A DNA stretch of 64,000 nucleotides. Origin: Oreocharis arfaki (taxonomy: Eukaryota; Chordata; Aves; Passeriformes; Paramythiidae). Made by a program: the position numbers and the translations under genes. The notes under the pieces are model-generated. The model worked only from the letters and a program-made list of their open reading frames with translations. It had not been told where the DNA came from and ran no database searches. Position 1 is the first letter of the stretch. Each line of letters begins with the position of its first letter. The DNA lies in assembly GCA_013398015.1 (NCBI GenBank), contig VZRR01010743.1, forward strand, positions 1 through 64,000, read 5' to 3'. Below are positions 53,665-62,210 of this stretch, in pieces.

Positions 53665-53761
53665 TCAGTCCAGCATTGCGTCCAGCTGGTCGGCCAGGTC
53701 ATCAAACATGTTGCTGATGTCTTCTAAGATGTTCTTGGTTGAGTGCGCAGTCCCAGGGTGG
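53665..53761 (-). CDS. CASKIN2: CASKIN2 last coding exon (residues 1432-1463 and stop)
   Basis: H-S-T-K-N-I-L-E-D-I-S-N-M-F-D-D-L-A-D then Q-L-D-A-M-L-D and TGA (53665-53667): the conserved C-terminal helix shared by Caskin1 and Caskin2. Confidence 0.97.
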
Positions 53762-56700
53762 CTGAGGAGGAAAGGGAGAGAGTTGAAGCACTGCCCAAAG
53801 GCTGCAGGTGCTGACGGGGAAGGTTTGGTGAGGCTGGACCAAACTTGGACCCAACCCAGCAGCAGGAACTCAGCAGAGCTGGGCTCGAGCATATGTGACC
53901 TGTGTGGTGCAGGCATGAGGTGCCCATGCACAGCCCTTCTGCCCTCCTTGGGACCTGCCCAACCCCGCATCAAGGGGCCCAGCCCCAGCATTTCCCTCAC
54001 CTCTCTGCCTCCTCCACTGTGATCTTCTTCTCTGCTGCCTGCAGCGTGACAGCCAGGCTGGAGTTGGTCTGCTCCAGCCGCTGCTGGGCCAGGTTGGCCC
54101 CTGGGGCACCTGCCAAAGGCTTTGCTGACACCTTGCTGCCCGTTTCCAGCGTCAGTGAGCTGGGACTGGGCAGGGACCCGATCACATCTGGCACCGCCTC
54201 GGTGGCCGCCCAGGGAGCAACAGTGTGGCGGGAGGGCTGCAGGACCTGCTGGTAGATGGTCTTGGGTCCGGAGAAGACGAGCTTAGTGGATGCCACGGAG
54301 GTGTGCTTGGCAGGGACATCTGCAAAGGAAGGGGACTCATAGTAGGTGGTGACATAGATCCTCCTCACCTCCCACACTGACACGGGAGGGAGCCCCACTA
54401 CCACCTTGGAGACAGCTCCACAAACCCCCATACCTGGAATGGGTGTCCTCACCACGGCCGTGCCGACCAGCTCTGTGGGGCTGGGGGCTTTGGTGGGGCT
54501 CGGGGCCTTCTTCATCCCTTTCTCCAGTGACAAGATGCTTTTCTCTATCTCAGCAATCCTGAACTCCACACTGTCATCATCAAAGGCATCCCCGGCCAGC
54601 GTGGGCCGTGGTGCCGGTGGTGGGGCAGGGGGGCCTGCAATGCTCACGGCTTGGGCCTGGGCATACTGGGGTGTGGGGGTGCCCCCCGCCTCCGCCTGCC
54701 CCGCCATGCTGAACGCCTTCAGCACCGCCTGCAGTGGCTCCCGCTCCCTGAAGCGCGGCCGGCGCTTCACCGTGTCCGACTCAGTGAGGTTGAACTCCAG
54801 CACAGGGGGCTCCTTGGTCACAGCGGGGGCTGCTGGCTCCTTCCCAGCGGGGCCCTGGGGCTCTGCTGGCTGGGAACCAGGCTCTATGTCCAGCACGGCC
54901 ATGTCGGCCTTGGGATGCCCGCTGGGCTTTGGCCGCTGTTTGATGGTTAAATTGCCTTCTTCTGCAAAGGGGATGCACTCACTGGAGCTGTTCTGGGATG
55001 ATGAAGAGGACACCCCTGGCTTGGCCTCCTCCTCTGTGTCTGAGCAGGCATCCTCCCGCTCACCCTGCGCAGCCACCTCTGTCATAGGAGCGCTGGGCTC
55101 ACTTACTGTCCGTCTCCGTGGCTTGCCACTATCAAAGGGGTCCCTGCTGCCATCGGAAAGCGTGGCACTGCTCATGTCACCGCCATCATGGGACTCCTCA
55201 CACACATCTGCCCGGGAGAGACAGTCCTGAGTCAGGTGCAGGGGTTTTGGGGCCAGGAGGGGCTTGGACGGACTCACACCAGGTGTTCCCTCCAGTGCAG
55301 CCGCCAGGCTCTTCACTGTCCTGCCACGGCCGGCATCACTGGGGGTGGCACCTATGTCAACCACATCCTGGGGGGCTGTGGGCTGCCGCTCAGGGTTGGG
55401 GGGCTGCTCGCCATCTGCTTCGGCAGCGAGGGCACTGGACACGGAGCTGAGGCGCTTGGGAGGCGGCGGCGGAGGGCCCTTGCGCTTGGCCCGGATAGCA
55501 AAGGACTGGCTGCGGGTCACCTTGGCATCTGCCTGCAGACAGGCCCGTGGCATGTGGCTGCGGCCCGGCCGCCGCGTCAGCGTGGCATAGGAGCCCAGGG
55601 TGCTGCTGGGGGCCCCCTCCTCCTCCTCGTGCTCCCCGTCCGACAGCGCATAGCGGTTCAGGCTGTGCGAGCGCTTCTTGTGTTTCAAGCCTTCACCCCC
55701 ATTGTGCTGCTCCCCGGCTGTGGTGGGCGGCTCTGTGGGGCCGCACTGGCTGTGCAGGTAAGAGAAGCCTTTTTGGGCTGACGTCTGCAGGCTGCTTTTC
55801 TGTCCAGGGGAGATGGAGGGGTATGGGTGTGCCAAGGCCTTGGGCTGCTCTGCTCCCAGGATGGACGGGACCGTTGGGGATTTCAGGGAGACATGTGGGT
55901 ACATGAAGACGTAGGGGGCTGTTCCCTTGCTGGGAGTCTGGGGAGGAGTACAGGGAGTGACTGCTGGAGTCCCGGCTCCTTTCTGAGCCACAGGCCGGGT
56001 GTACTGATCCGTGCCTTCAGGTAGGTTCCTCTCCTTGAGAGGGCTGCCCCCACCGCCATTGGCAAAGCCATTCAGCCCCTCGGGGGACACGAGCTTCCCG
56101 TAGGGCTCGGGGCTGGGCCGGCCCGGCAGGCTGGCCGGGCTCTCCTTGCTGCGGGGGGGTGCACAGGACTGCCCGCTGCTGCTGCTGCTCTCGCCGCTGC
56201 CCAGGCTCTCCTGCGAGGGGCTGGAGAGGCGCCGGGACAACACGTTGTCCTGCGAGTGCCCCGAGCCCCGCGACCGCACCCCGATGCTCTCCTGGCTCCG
56301 TGACATTCCCTGGCTGCTCTTGATGCCGAGTGTCTCGTGGCAGCTGTTGGACATGGCCGTCTGGAGCTCATAGCTGAGCTCGCTGTCCTGGAAGGTCGTC
56401 ATTTTGGGCGTGTGTGGGGACTGGCACTCCCCATTCTCCAGCGACTCGATGGTGACAATGTCCAGGGAACCAGGGACTTTGCGTCTTGCCAGAGTTGCTT
56501 CTGCTTGGTTGAGGCTTTTGCGGAGGTCTCTCAGCTTCTTGACAGCCAACATGATCTTCTTCTGGTGGCCTGAAGGAAGGAAAGGGACATCAGGTCAGCT
56601 CCAGCCCCCAAGGCCTTTGTTTCCTGGCCAAGAAGAGTAGTAGTTATGTCACACACTGGGGCAAAGGCCTCAGGGTTATCCAAACCCTGCCTATGGGAGG

Positions 56701-59700
56701 AGACAAACTACTGCTGGCATCTACCTGGCTGGGCCCAGCTCCAGCTGGCTAAGGAGAGTTCTTAGGGACAGCCAGGAACTGCCCTTTCCGGGCGCTCAGG
56801 ACATGACTGCACCTCCCAGACTGAGGGAGAACGGGGTGTGAGGATGGACCTCGGTGGGAAACTTGGCTGCCTTGGGCCACCCCAGCATGGCAGGAGGGAC
56901 TCACCCAGCTTGTTGATGCCAATCTCTTGCAGATCCTCCCACGTCAGGTCCGTCACGATGGTGATGGAGTCATAGCCGTTGTTCACCAGCTTTTTGTGGT
57001 ACTGGGGCAACCCAATGGCACTGAGCCAGTCCATCAGGTCAGCCTGGAAAGAGCACGGGAGCCGCTGCCGTGAACATCGAGGAATGGGCAGCACCTTCAA
57101 CATCCCCTCTCTGCCCCTGCCCAGGAGACTGTGTTTTTAGGGTGTCTCTGACTGCTTTAATGCAGTCAAAGCCATTGCAGTGTGTATTTACTTACAGACC
57201 CCATCCTGTCCTATCCTAGGGTCAGAGAGCTCTGAGAAAAGACCTGGAAAAAGGGGGTGGCCAAAGCCTCAGTGCCAGGGACTCACCGGGATGTAGTTGG
57301 GCAGCCACTCAGCGATGCTGAGCTGCCCAATTTCCGTGGAGATCTTTTTCCTGTGACCTGGTTTGGTCACGCCAATGGCTGTCAGATCCTAAGGGGAGCA
57401 GAGTGGGGCGTGGTCAGCAGTGGCTCAGGGAGCTCGGGGCAGTGGGTACTGCTGGCAGCTCAGGGTGGGGAAGGACCTGCCTCACCTCTGGGGTCATGCG
57501 GCTGATGGTGGGGACGTCATAGCCGGCGTTGAGGAAGTTGACAGTGTATGACTCCAGCTGAAACTCACGCAGCCAGTTGTAAATGGCTTCTGCATCCTGG
57601 GGAGAGGACGGGACACAGAACAGCCCATGACGGTGGCTGCAGGGGCGAGAACAACCTGGCTGCTCCAGGCAAGATGACAGGATCTCCCTGGGCAAGACTC
57701 ACTTGTCCCCAGTGTACTCAAGACCCAGTTCCCCGTGTCCCTGGCGCACTGCTGGCTGGGCTGATTGCCCCAGACACGGCCCTCTCACCCAGCACACCAT
57801 TCCCCAGTTGTCCCAGTTACCTTCCCCTCGAGGAGCTGCTCAGGACGCAAGAACTGGTGGGAGAAGACCCTATCTCCAGGGGGGCAGCTGCTTGGGGTCT
57901 GGAGGCCCTGTGGCCCTGGCAGAGAGAGAACTGTCACATGGGCACTTAAACAGCAAACAGTCCCTGGGGCTGTGGGGACAGCTGTCCCCAAGGCCCCCAT
58001 GGAGTTGGGACAGCCCTCACCTGCTGGGGAAATCCCATTGCGTGGCTCTGATCCCAAAAGGTGTTGCTGGAGGTCATCACCAGTGGAGGGCAGAGGCTGA
58101 GGGAGAGGAGGACTGAGTGGAGGAAGTACCCCACTCTGGAGACCAGCTTTGTCACACCCCCAGGAGCAGAGTGGGGGTCCCCATACTGGGCTGCTGGGCA
58201 CAGCTTCACCCAGCAACAGGCTGGCCCCCAGCAAGAGATCCAGGCAGGATTTGGCCCAGGGTCTTTTATTATCCTCTCAGGTGACACAGCACATGGTGGA
58301 GATGCTGTGTGATGCCAACCACAGCCTCCAGCTCCACTCAAAAAGGCCAGCTGTGCTTTAGGGGACAACTGGGGTCCCCCCAGGAGCATCTCCCTGCTGA
58401 GTCCTGGCAGCAAGCAGGTGTTTGGTGTAGGATTCTCAACTCCAGCAGCCCCTCCTTTGCTAGGAGGGGGCATGGAAGGGGATGGGGCTCCATCACCAGC
58501 CTGAACCAGCACAGGGAAGCAGCACGGGGAGCAGGGTCTGGTGCCTACCCTGGCATTCTCGATGAGGATGCTGGTGCTCTGCCCATTGGTGCCCTCGGTG
58601 CTCTGGCCGCTGCCGGCGCTGCGGATGCTGCCGATGCTGCCCTCACTGCCCACGCTGTTCCTGTCTCCTGCTGCTCAGGGCAAGCAGGGAGCCCATCAGC
58701 AGCACCCCAGGATCGGGGGTGACACAGGGCACAGAGGTCCTCAGGAAGGACCCATGTGCCAACACAGTGATGCCAGCAAAAATCAGTCTCCCACAAGATC
58801 CCTCTGGCCACAGACAATGCATCAGTTCCCTCCCACCTCCCAGCATGCACAACATAGACAGGGTGACCTGGGCTGGCAAGGGACACACAAAGGGCTGAGA
58901 CACAGGGAGAGAAAGGACTGCTCTAAGGGCTCCCCAAAACTCCCTTTTTCCTGCATCTGCTCCCTCTCATCTGGCTGCTTCCCTATGGAGAGGTGGGATG
59001 AGAGTCTCCCCCTGTGCCCTTGCCCAGACAGGGCTGGGAACAGAGGAAGGTCCCCAGCCCCTCTCCCTCCCCAGGTGCTCCCCTGACCTGAGCTGTCAGG
59101 GCCTGGGGCCGTCCGGGTTAGGGTGAGGTGGCCAAAGGCCGCTGGGCCGCTCGGGGCTGCTGGGTGCGGACACTCGTCGGGGAGGTGCTGCAGCCCCCCA
59201 TGGGGGGCCGGGAGGGCCCCGGGGGGACCCTGGCGCTGCTGCGCGGGTGCCACGCGGGGGACAACCATGCCTGCATTCAAAGACAAAACACGTGTGGTCA
59301 GAGCCCATGCAGGAGGCAGGGAGAGGGGCAGAGCTGAGCCACAACCCCCAGATTAGTACCACACCCATGGCACACCCCCTGAGTCCTTCCCTTCCCTCCT
59401 AGTTAGCCAGGGCTGCAGGGCCTGTCCGACAGGAGGCGCTGGGAAGGCTGGGAAGGTTTCACACAGGGGACTGTCCCCAGCATGCCCACGATGGCCACTG
59501 ACCTGTCCGCTTGCTGATGACTTCAGCAATGGAGGGGGGGAAGTACCCGACCCGGTCGGTGCCCTTCTGAGCGTCGTGGATGTGCCCCTTCCATCGGCCA
59601 TCTGGATGCTGCTCCAGGACCTGCCATGGGACAAGAGGGATGGGGCTGGTACCTGGGGCCATGGTGGGGCAGGGGGATGGGGCGCAGAGAGCAGCCTCAC

Positions 59701-62210
59701 CGTGATGATGTCTCCTGCTCGGACATTGAGAGCAGTCGGGTCATGGAGGTTCCAAAAATCCTTCAAAGCTCGGACCTTCAAGATTCCTGATGCCTCTGAA
59801 GGCAAGGGACAGAGGAAGAAAGAAGGTGCCAGAGCGTAGAGAGGAAAGACAGGAGGCCAGGGAGGGCAGAAGGAGAGAGTGAGAGCAAGGAGAGGAGAGA
59901 AGAAAACATTAATAATGCAGGAAAGACTCGATCCCCAGACACTGCCCCACGTGTAGGGTAGGGGCACATGTGAGAGGGGACTGGGATGCTGGCACTGGTT
60001 TAGGCTGTTCAGGAGCACTGGGAACCCAGGCAGGTCCCAGGGGGAAGAAGCCCCTCTCAGTGCCTTCCTAACCTCACCTCTCAGCAGCTGCTTGATGTCC
60101 TTGCTGGCGTGTGAGGTGGTGAACTGGTTGACGATGTCCAACGCTGTCTGGTTGTAGGTGTTCCTGATGTTCACGTCAACACCGCCCTGCCCAGGAGGAG
60201 ACATGGTCAAGGCCAGATCCCTCCCTGCCACCAGACCCAAGGGAGGCAAGGGACCGAGGGGAAGGGGTGCTGGGTGACCCCCAGGGGCTGTTCCTCCACG
60301 CAGCCCCATCCCCACCGCGCTCACCTCCAGCAGGAGCCGCACCACCTCTGTTTTGCCGTAGAGCGCGGCCTCGTGCAGGGCTGTGCCTGTCTTTGTCTGC
60401 TTGTTGATCTCGATCCCGGCCTTCAGCAGCTGCCTGGTAGGAAGGAGGGAGAGGCATGAACAGCAGGACATGGACATCAGGGCCAGGCACTTGGCTGCTT
60501 TGCGATGGGAAGGGGACAACACCTTGCATTTGCTTTGGGGACAAGGGGCTGAAGCCTGCAGGAGGTAGGTGTGTTTGGTAGGGACTCAAGCCCTGATGGG
60601 TTTTTCCAGCATTGGGCAGGGAGTTACCTGATGATCTCCTTGTGCCCGTTCTTGGCTGCCAGGTGCAGCGGAGTGGTGTAGTTGGGGTCAGTGGCATCCT
60701 TGGATTGTCCCTCCAGCAGGGCGACACACAGATGGCTGTTCAGCAGCAGCTGGGCCACCTGCATGAGACACTGATGAGCAACAGGGTGCAGGTACCCCCA
60801 CGTGCACCCTCCCAGTGAGGGGCTCATCCTTGGGGCCAGCCCACCACTGCCCATCCTGCCACTCCCTTCCATCCACAGCCCCAGGCTTGGCTGGAGCTGG
60901 ACAGTGCTTGGCTTGGCCACACTATCGTGAGGGGCTGTAAAAGGTCACAACAGCCAGAAATAGTCTTCTCATAATCAGGCTTTTCAGACCAAGCCCTAAA
61001 AACCTCCAGTCTCTCCAGCCCAGAGCAACTCTCAGCATCTCAGGGCAACCCAGAGGCACAGAGGAGTTATTTTTACTGCCCTGTTTATAGCTGCAGACAT
61101 TATAGATACTCCAAAAATGGAAATATCCCCCTGGTCCCCTCCCAGAGGGGCACAGAACAGTCTGGCTGGCCGTGCTCCAGCCCAACCAGTGGTGCTGGCT
61201 GGGCCAGGGTCTCCCAGAGCATGGTGTGGCCCTGTCCCCATGAACTGCTGGGTACCTGGAGTAGGGCTGGATGCTCAGAGCTTGCTGGGATTAGCCAGCT
61301 CAGCCTATCCGTGCTTAACTGTGAGCAAAGCTGGAGTGGGTGGGGGGAGGCTGTGGAGAACTGGGAGCAACAATTCCTGGCTTCTCTCCCAGCCTGACGC
61401 TGCCCTGCTGCGAGGTCAGGGGCAAAAGCTACGGCTCCCAGGTTCAGGATCCGGCCGTGTCCGGCCATGGGAAGAGGCAGGTGCTGCCTGCCAGGCTATG
61501 AGTCTCGTGGTGGAGGGAGAGCAGCCGTGGCCAGACACAGCGCTTTGCTCCCGGAGGAGCCAGCGGGTACCAGAGCTGCCCCTAGAGAAGCCCCTGGCGT
61601 AGGGCAGAGCCCACAGCACCCACCTTCAGCCGCCCGAACTCGCAGGCCAAGTCCAGCGGGGTTTTCTTCGCCTTGTTGATGAGGCAGGGGTTGGACTGGT
61701 ACTGGAGCAACATCTCCGACTGCGGGGGAGCAATGTGGTGCAGGGGCTCAGCATCACCCTGCAGCCCTGCCTCCCTCCCAGCCAAGCATGGCGGGGTTTG
61801 CCCCCACCTGTGTACCCCAGAGAGCCCCGGGGAGGGCACATGGGTGGCTCTGGGCTCTCACTTACCACCTCGTAGTGGCCATACTGCGCCGAGAGGTGCA
61901 GCGGGATCTGCCCGTCCAGCGAGGCCATGTTGACGGAGGCGGCGGCGCGGAGCAGCACCCGCACGGGCTCCACACGGCCTTGCCACGCCGCGTAGTGCAG
62001 GGGCCGCATCCCTGTGGGCAGCAGGGCTCAGCAGGGCTGGACACGGCCCCTGGCTTGGCACAGAGAGCTGAGCTGGTGGCCAGAGGGGCCGTGCCTGGGG
62101 GTCACCCCTTACCATTGCTGTCCTTGATGTCGACGGTGGCCTGCGCCTCCAGCAGCAGCGAGATGAGGTCCAGGCTGCCGCCCAGGGCTGCGTGGTGCAG
62201 TGCTGAGAAC
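53665..62210 (-). CDS. CASKIN2: CASKIN2, 3' part of the coding region in 17 exons (5' end outside the window)
   Basis: The joined exons sum to 4,393 nt and give 1,463 residues from the second ankyrin repeat to TGA (1,425 if the optional 114-base segment is spliced out). Residue numbers here count from F1 in the first exon present. Order: ankyrin repeats (1 to about 230), SH3-like domain (231-300), Ser/Gly linker (302-450), SAM1 (about 452-520), SAM2 (about 523-590), a long Pro/Ser-rich region, and a conserved C-terminal helix ending Q-L-D-A-M-L-D. Known: Caskins are cytosolic scaffolds. Caskin2 lacks the CASK-binding region of Caskin1, and Caskin SAM domains bind LAR-type phosphatases. Position next to TMEM94 favours CASKIN2 over CASKIN1. 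The tail is longer than I recall for human CASKIN2 (1,202 residues in all). Confidence 0.95.
54001..56569 (-). CDS. CASKIN2: CASKIN2 large exon (end of SAM2 and Pro/Ser-rich tail; residues 576-1432)
   Basis: Opens H-Q-K-K-I-M-L-A-V-K-K-L-R-D-L to finish SAM2. Then come a Ser-rich segment (S-Q-E-S-I-G-V-R-S-R-G-S-G-H-S), Y-V-F-M-Y-P, S-T-L-G-S-Y-A-T-L-T-R-R, K-G-P-P-P-P-P-P-K-R-L-S-S (an SH3-ligand-like stretch near 55445-55490), E-E-G-N-L-T-I-K-Q-R-P-K-P, F-N-L-T-E-S-D-T-V-K-R-R, an extra conserved-looking F-R-I-A-E-I-E-K-S-I helix, and A-Q-Q-R-L-E-Q-T. It is open for 2.57 kb. An internal 114-base GT-AG segment (54320-54433) may be spliced out in frame. Confidence 0.95.
54320..54433 (-). other. 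CASKIN2: Possible optional intron inside the large CASKIN2 exon
   Basis: On the - strand it begins GTATGG right after A-T-T-C-C-A-G and ends C-C-C-C-T-T-C-C-T-T-T-G-C-A-G, with CTACTAT as a branch-point candidate. Its length is 114 (38 codons) and it has no stop, so both forms keep the frame. The 38 residues have no counterpart that I recall in mammalian CASKIN2. If spliced, R-T-P-I-P joins D-V-P-A-K. Confidence 0.6.
56905..57043 (-). CDS. CASKIN2: CASKIN2 SAM2 exon (residues 530-576)
   Basis: D-L-M-D-W-L-S-A-I-G-L-P-Q-Y and D-L-T-W-E-D-L-Q-E-I-G-I-N-K-L-G: SAM2. One base is left at donor GTGAGT. Confidence 0.96.
57287..57388 (-). CDS. CASKIN2: CASKIN2 SAM1/SAM2 exon (residues 496-529)
   Basis: D-L-T-A-I-G-V-T-K-P-G-H-R-K-K-I closes SAM1; S-I-A-E-W-L-P-N-Y-I-P leads into SAM2. 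34 codons, phase 0 on both sides. Confidence 0.96.
57486..57596 (-). CDS. CASKIN2: CASKIN2 SAM1 exon (residues 459-495)
   Basis: D-A-E-A-I-Y-N-W-L-R-E-F-Q-L-E and A-G-Y-D-V-P-T-I-S-R-M-T-P-E: helices 1-4 of a SAM fold. 37 codons, phase 0 on both sides. Confidence 0.96.
57821..57915 (-). CDS. CASKIN2: CASKIN2 exon before SAM1 (residues 427-458)
   Basis: A variable beginning, then L-R-P-E-Q-L-L-E-G-K, identical to the mammalian junction with SAM1. Phase 0 at donor GTAACT. Confidence 0.9.
58021..58096 (-). CDS. CASKIN2: CASKIN2 short linker exon (residues 402-427)
   Basis: P-L-P-S-T-G-D-D-L corresponds to P-L-P-S-A-G-E-D in human, then diverges. The acceptor CAG ends at 58097, and one base is left at donor GTGAGG. 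It is supported by phase on both sides and by that short match only. Confidence 0.78.
58549..58667 (-). CDS. CASKIN2: CASKIN2 Ser/Gly exon (residues 362-401)
   Basis: D-R-N-S-V-G-S-E-G-S-I-G-S-I-R-S-A-G and E-G-T-N-G, conserved with mammals, ending I-E-N-A-R. Phase 0 at donor GTAGGC. Confidence 0.93.
59088..59270 (-). CDS. CASKIN2: CASKIN2 linker exon (residues 301-362)
   Basis: A Pro/Ala/Gln-rich, poorly conserved linker that starts G-M-V-V-P-R and ends P-G-P-D-S-S. The frame is fixed by both neighbours; another frame meets a stop. Donor GTCAGG. Confidence 0.85.
59503..59620 (-). CDS. CASKIN2: CASKIN2 SH3-like exon, second half (residues 262-301)
   Basis: V-L-E-Q-H-P-D-G-R-W-K-G-H-I-H and G-Y-F-P-P-S-I: the conserved Trp and the G-Y-F-P-P strand of an SH3 fold. 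One base is left at donor GTCAGT. Confidence 0.95.
59701..59795 (-). CDS. CASKIN2: CASKIN2 SH3-like exon, first half (residues 230-261)
   Basis: L-K-V-R-A-L-K-D-F-W-N-L in the place of the A-L-Y-D-Y signature of SH3 domains; the second Tyr-type position is changed, as in other Caskin2 proteins. Phase 0 at donor GTGAGG. Confidence 0.95.
60078..60186 (-). CDS. CASKIN2: CASKIN2 last ankyrin exon (residues 194-230)
   Basis: G-G-V-D-V-N-I-R-N-T-Y-N-Q-T-A-L-D and I-K-Q-L-L-R. One base is left at donor GTGAGG. Confidence 0.96.
60325..60433 (-). CDS. CASKIN2: CASKIN2 ankyrin exon (residues 157-193)
   Basis: Q-L-L-K-A-G-I-E-I-N and T-A-L-H-E-A-A-L-Y-G-K-T-E-V. Phase 0 at donor GTGAGC. Confidence 0.96.
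60628..60758 (-). CDS. CASKIN2: CASKIN2 ankyrin exon (residues 114-157)
   Basis: V-A-Q-L-L-L-N-S-H-L and T-T-P-L-H-L-A-A-K-N-G-H-K-E. It ends two bases into an Arg codon; donor GTAACT. Confidence 0.95.
61624..61719 (-). CDS. CASKIN2: CASKIN2 ankyrin exon (residues 82-113)
   Basis: S-E-M-L-L-Q-Y-Q-S-N-P-C and T-P-L-D-L-A-C-E-F-G-R-L-K. 32 codons, about one repeat, phase 0 on both sides. Confidence 0.96.
61866..62011 (-). CDS. CASKIN2: CASKIN2 ankyrin exon (residues 33-81)
   Basis: R-P-L-H-Y-A-A-W-Q-G and I-P-L-H-L-S-A-Q-Y-G-H-Y-E-V: two ankyrin repeat starts. Phase 0 at donor GTAAGT. Confidence 0.96.
62113..62210 (-). CDS. CASKIN2: CASKIN2 first exon in window (ankyrin repeat; residues 1-33)
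   Basis: It encodes F-S-A-L-H-H-A-A-L-G-G-S-L-D-L, an ankyrin helix pair, through V-D-I-K-D-S-N-G. The first base completes a codon from an upstream exon that is not in the window. Donor GTAAGG. Confidence 0.95.

Noticed and set aside
54406..55230. 274-codon open frame on the + strand
   Set aside because: It is the antisense shadow of the GC-rich CASKIN2 coding exon.
57946..58653. 235-codon - strand frame that reads on from the Ser/Gly exon
   Set aside because: It is intron read-through. The conserved match ends at the donor after I-E-N-A-R and resumes at 58096 in another frame.
59353..60522. 389-codon open frame on the - strand as a single exon
   Set aside because: It is CASKIN2 exon sequence joined by chance through open introns. 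Mammalian CASKIN2 matches stop at each GT and restart at each AG.
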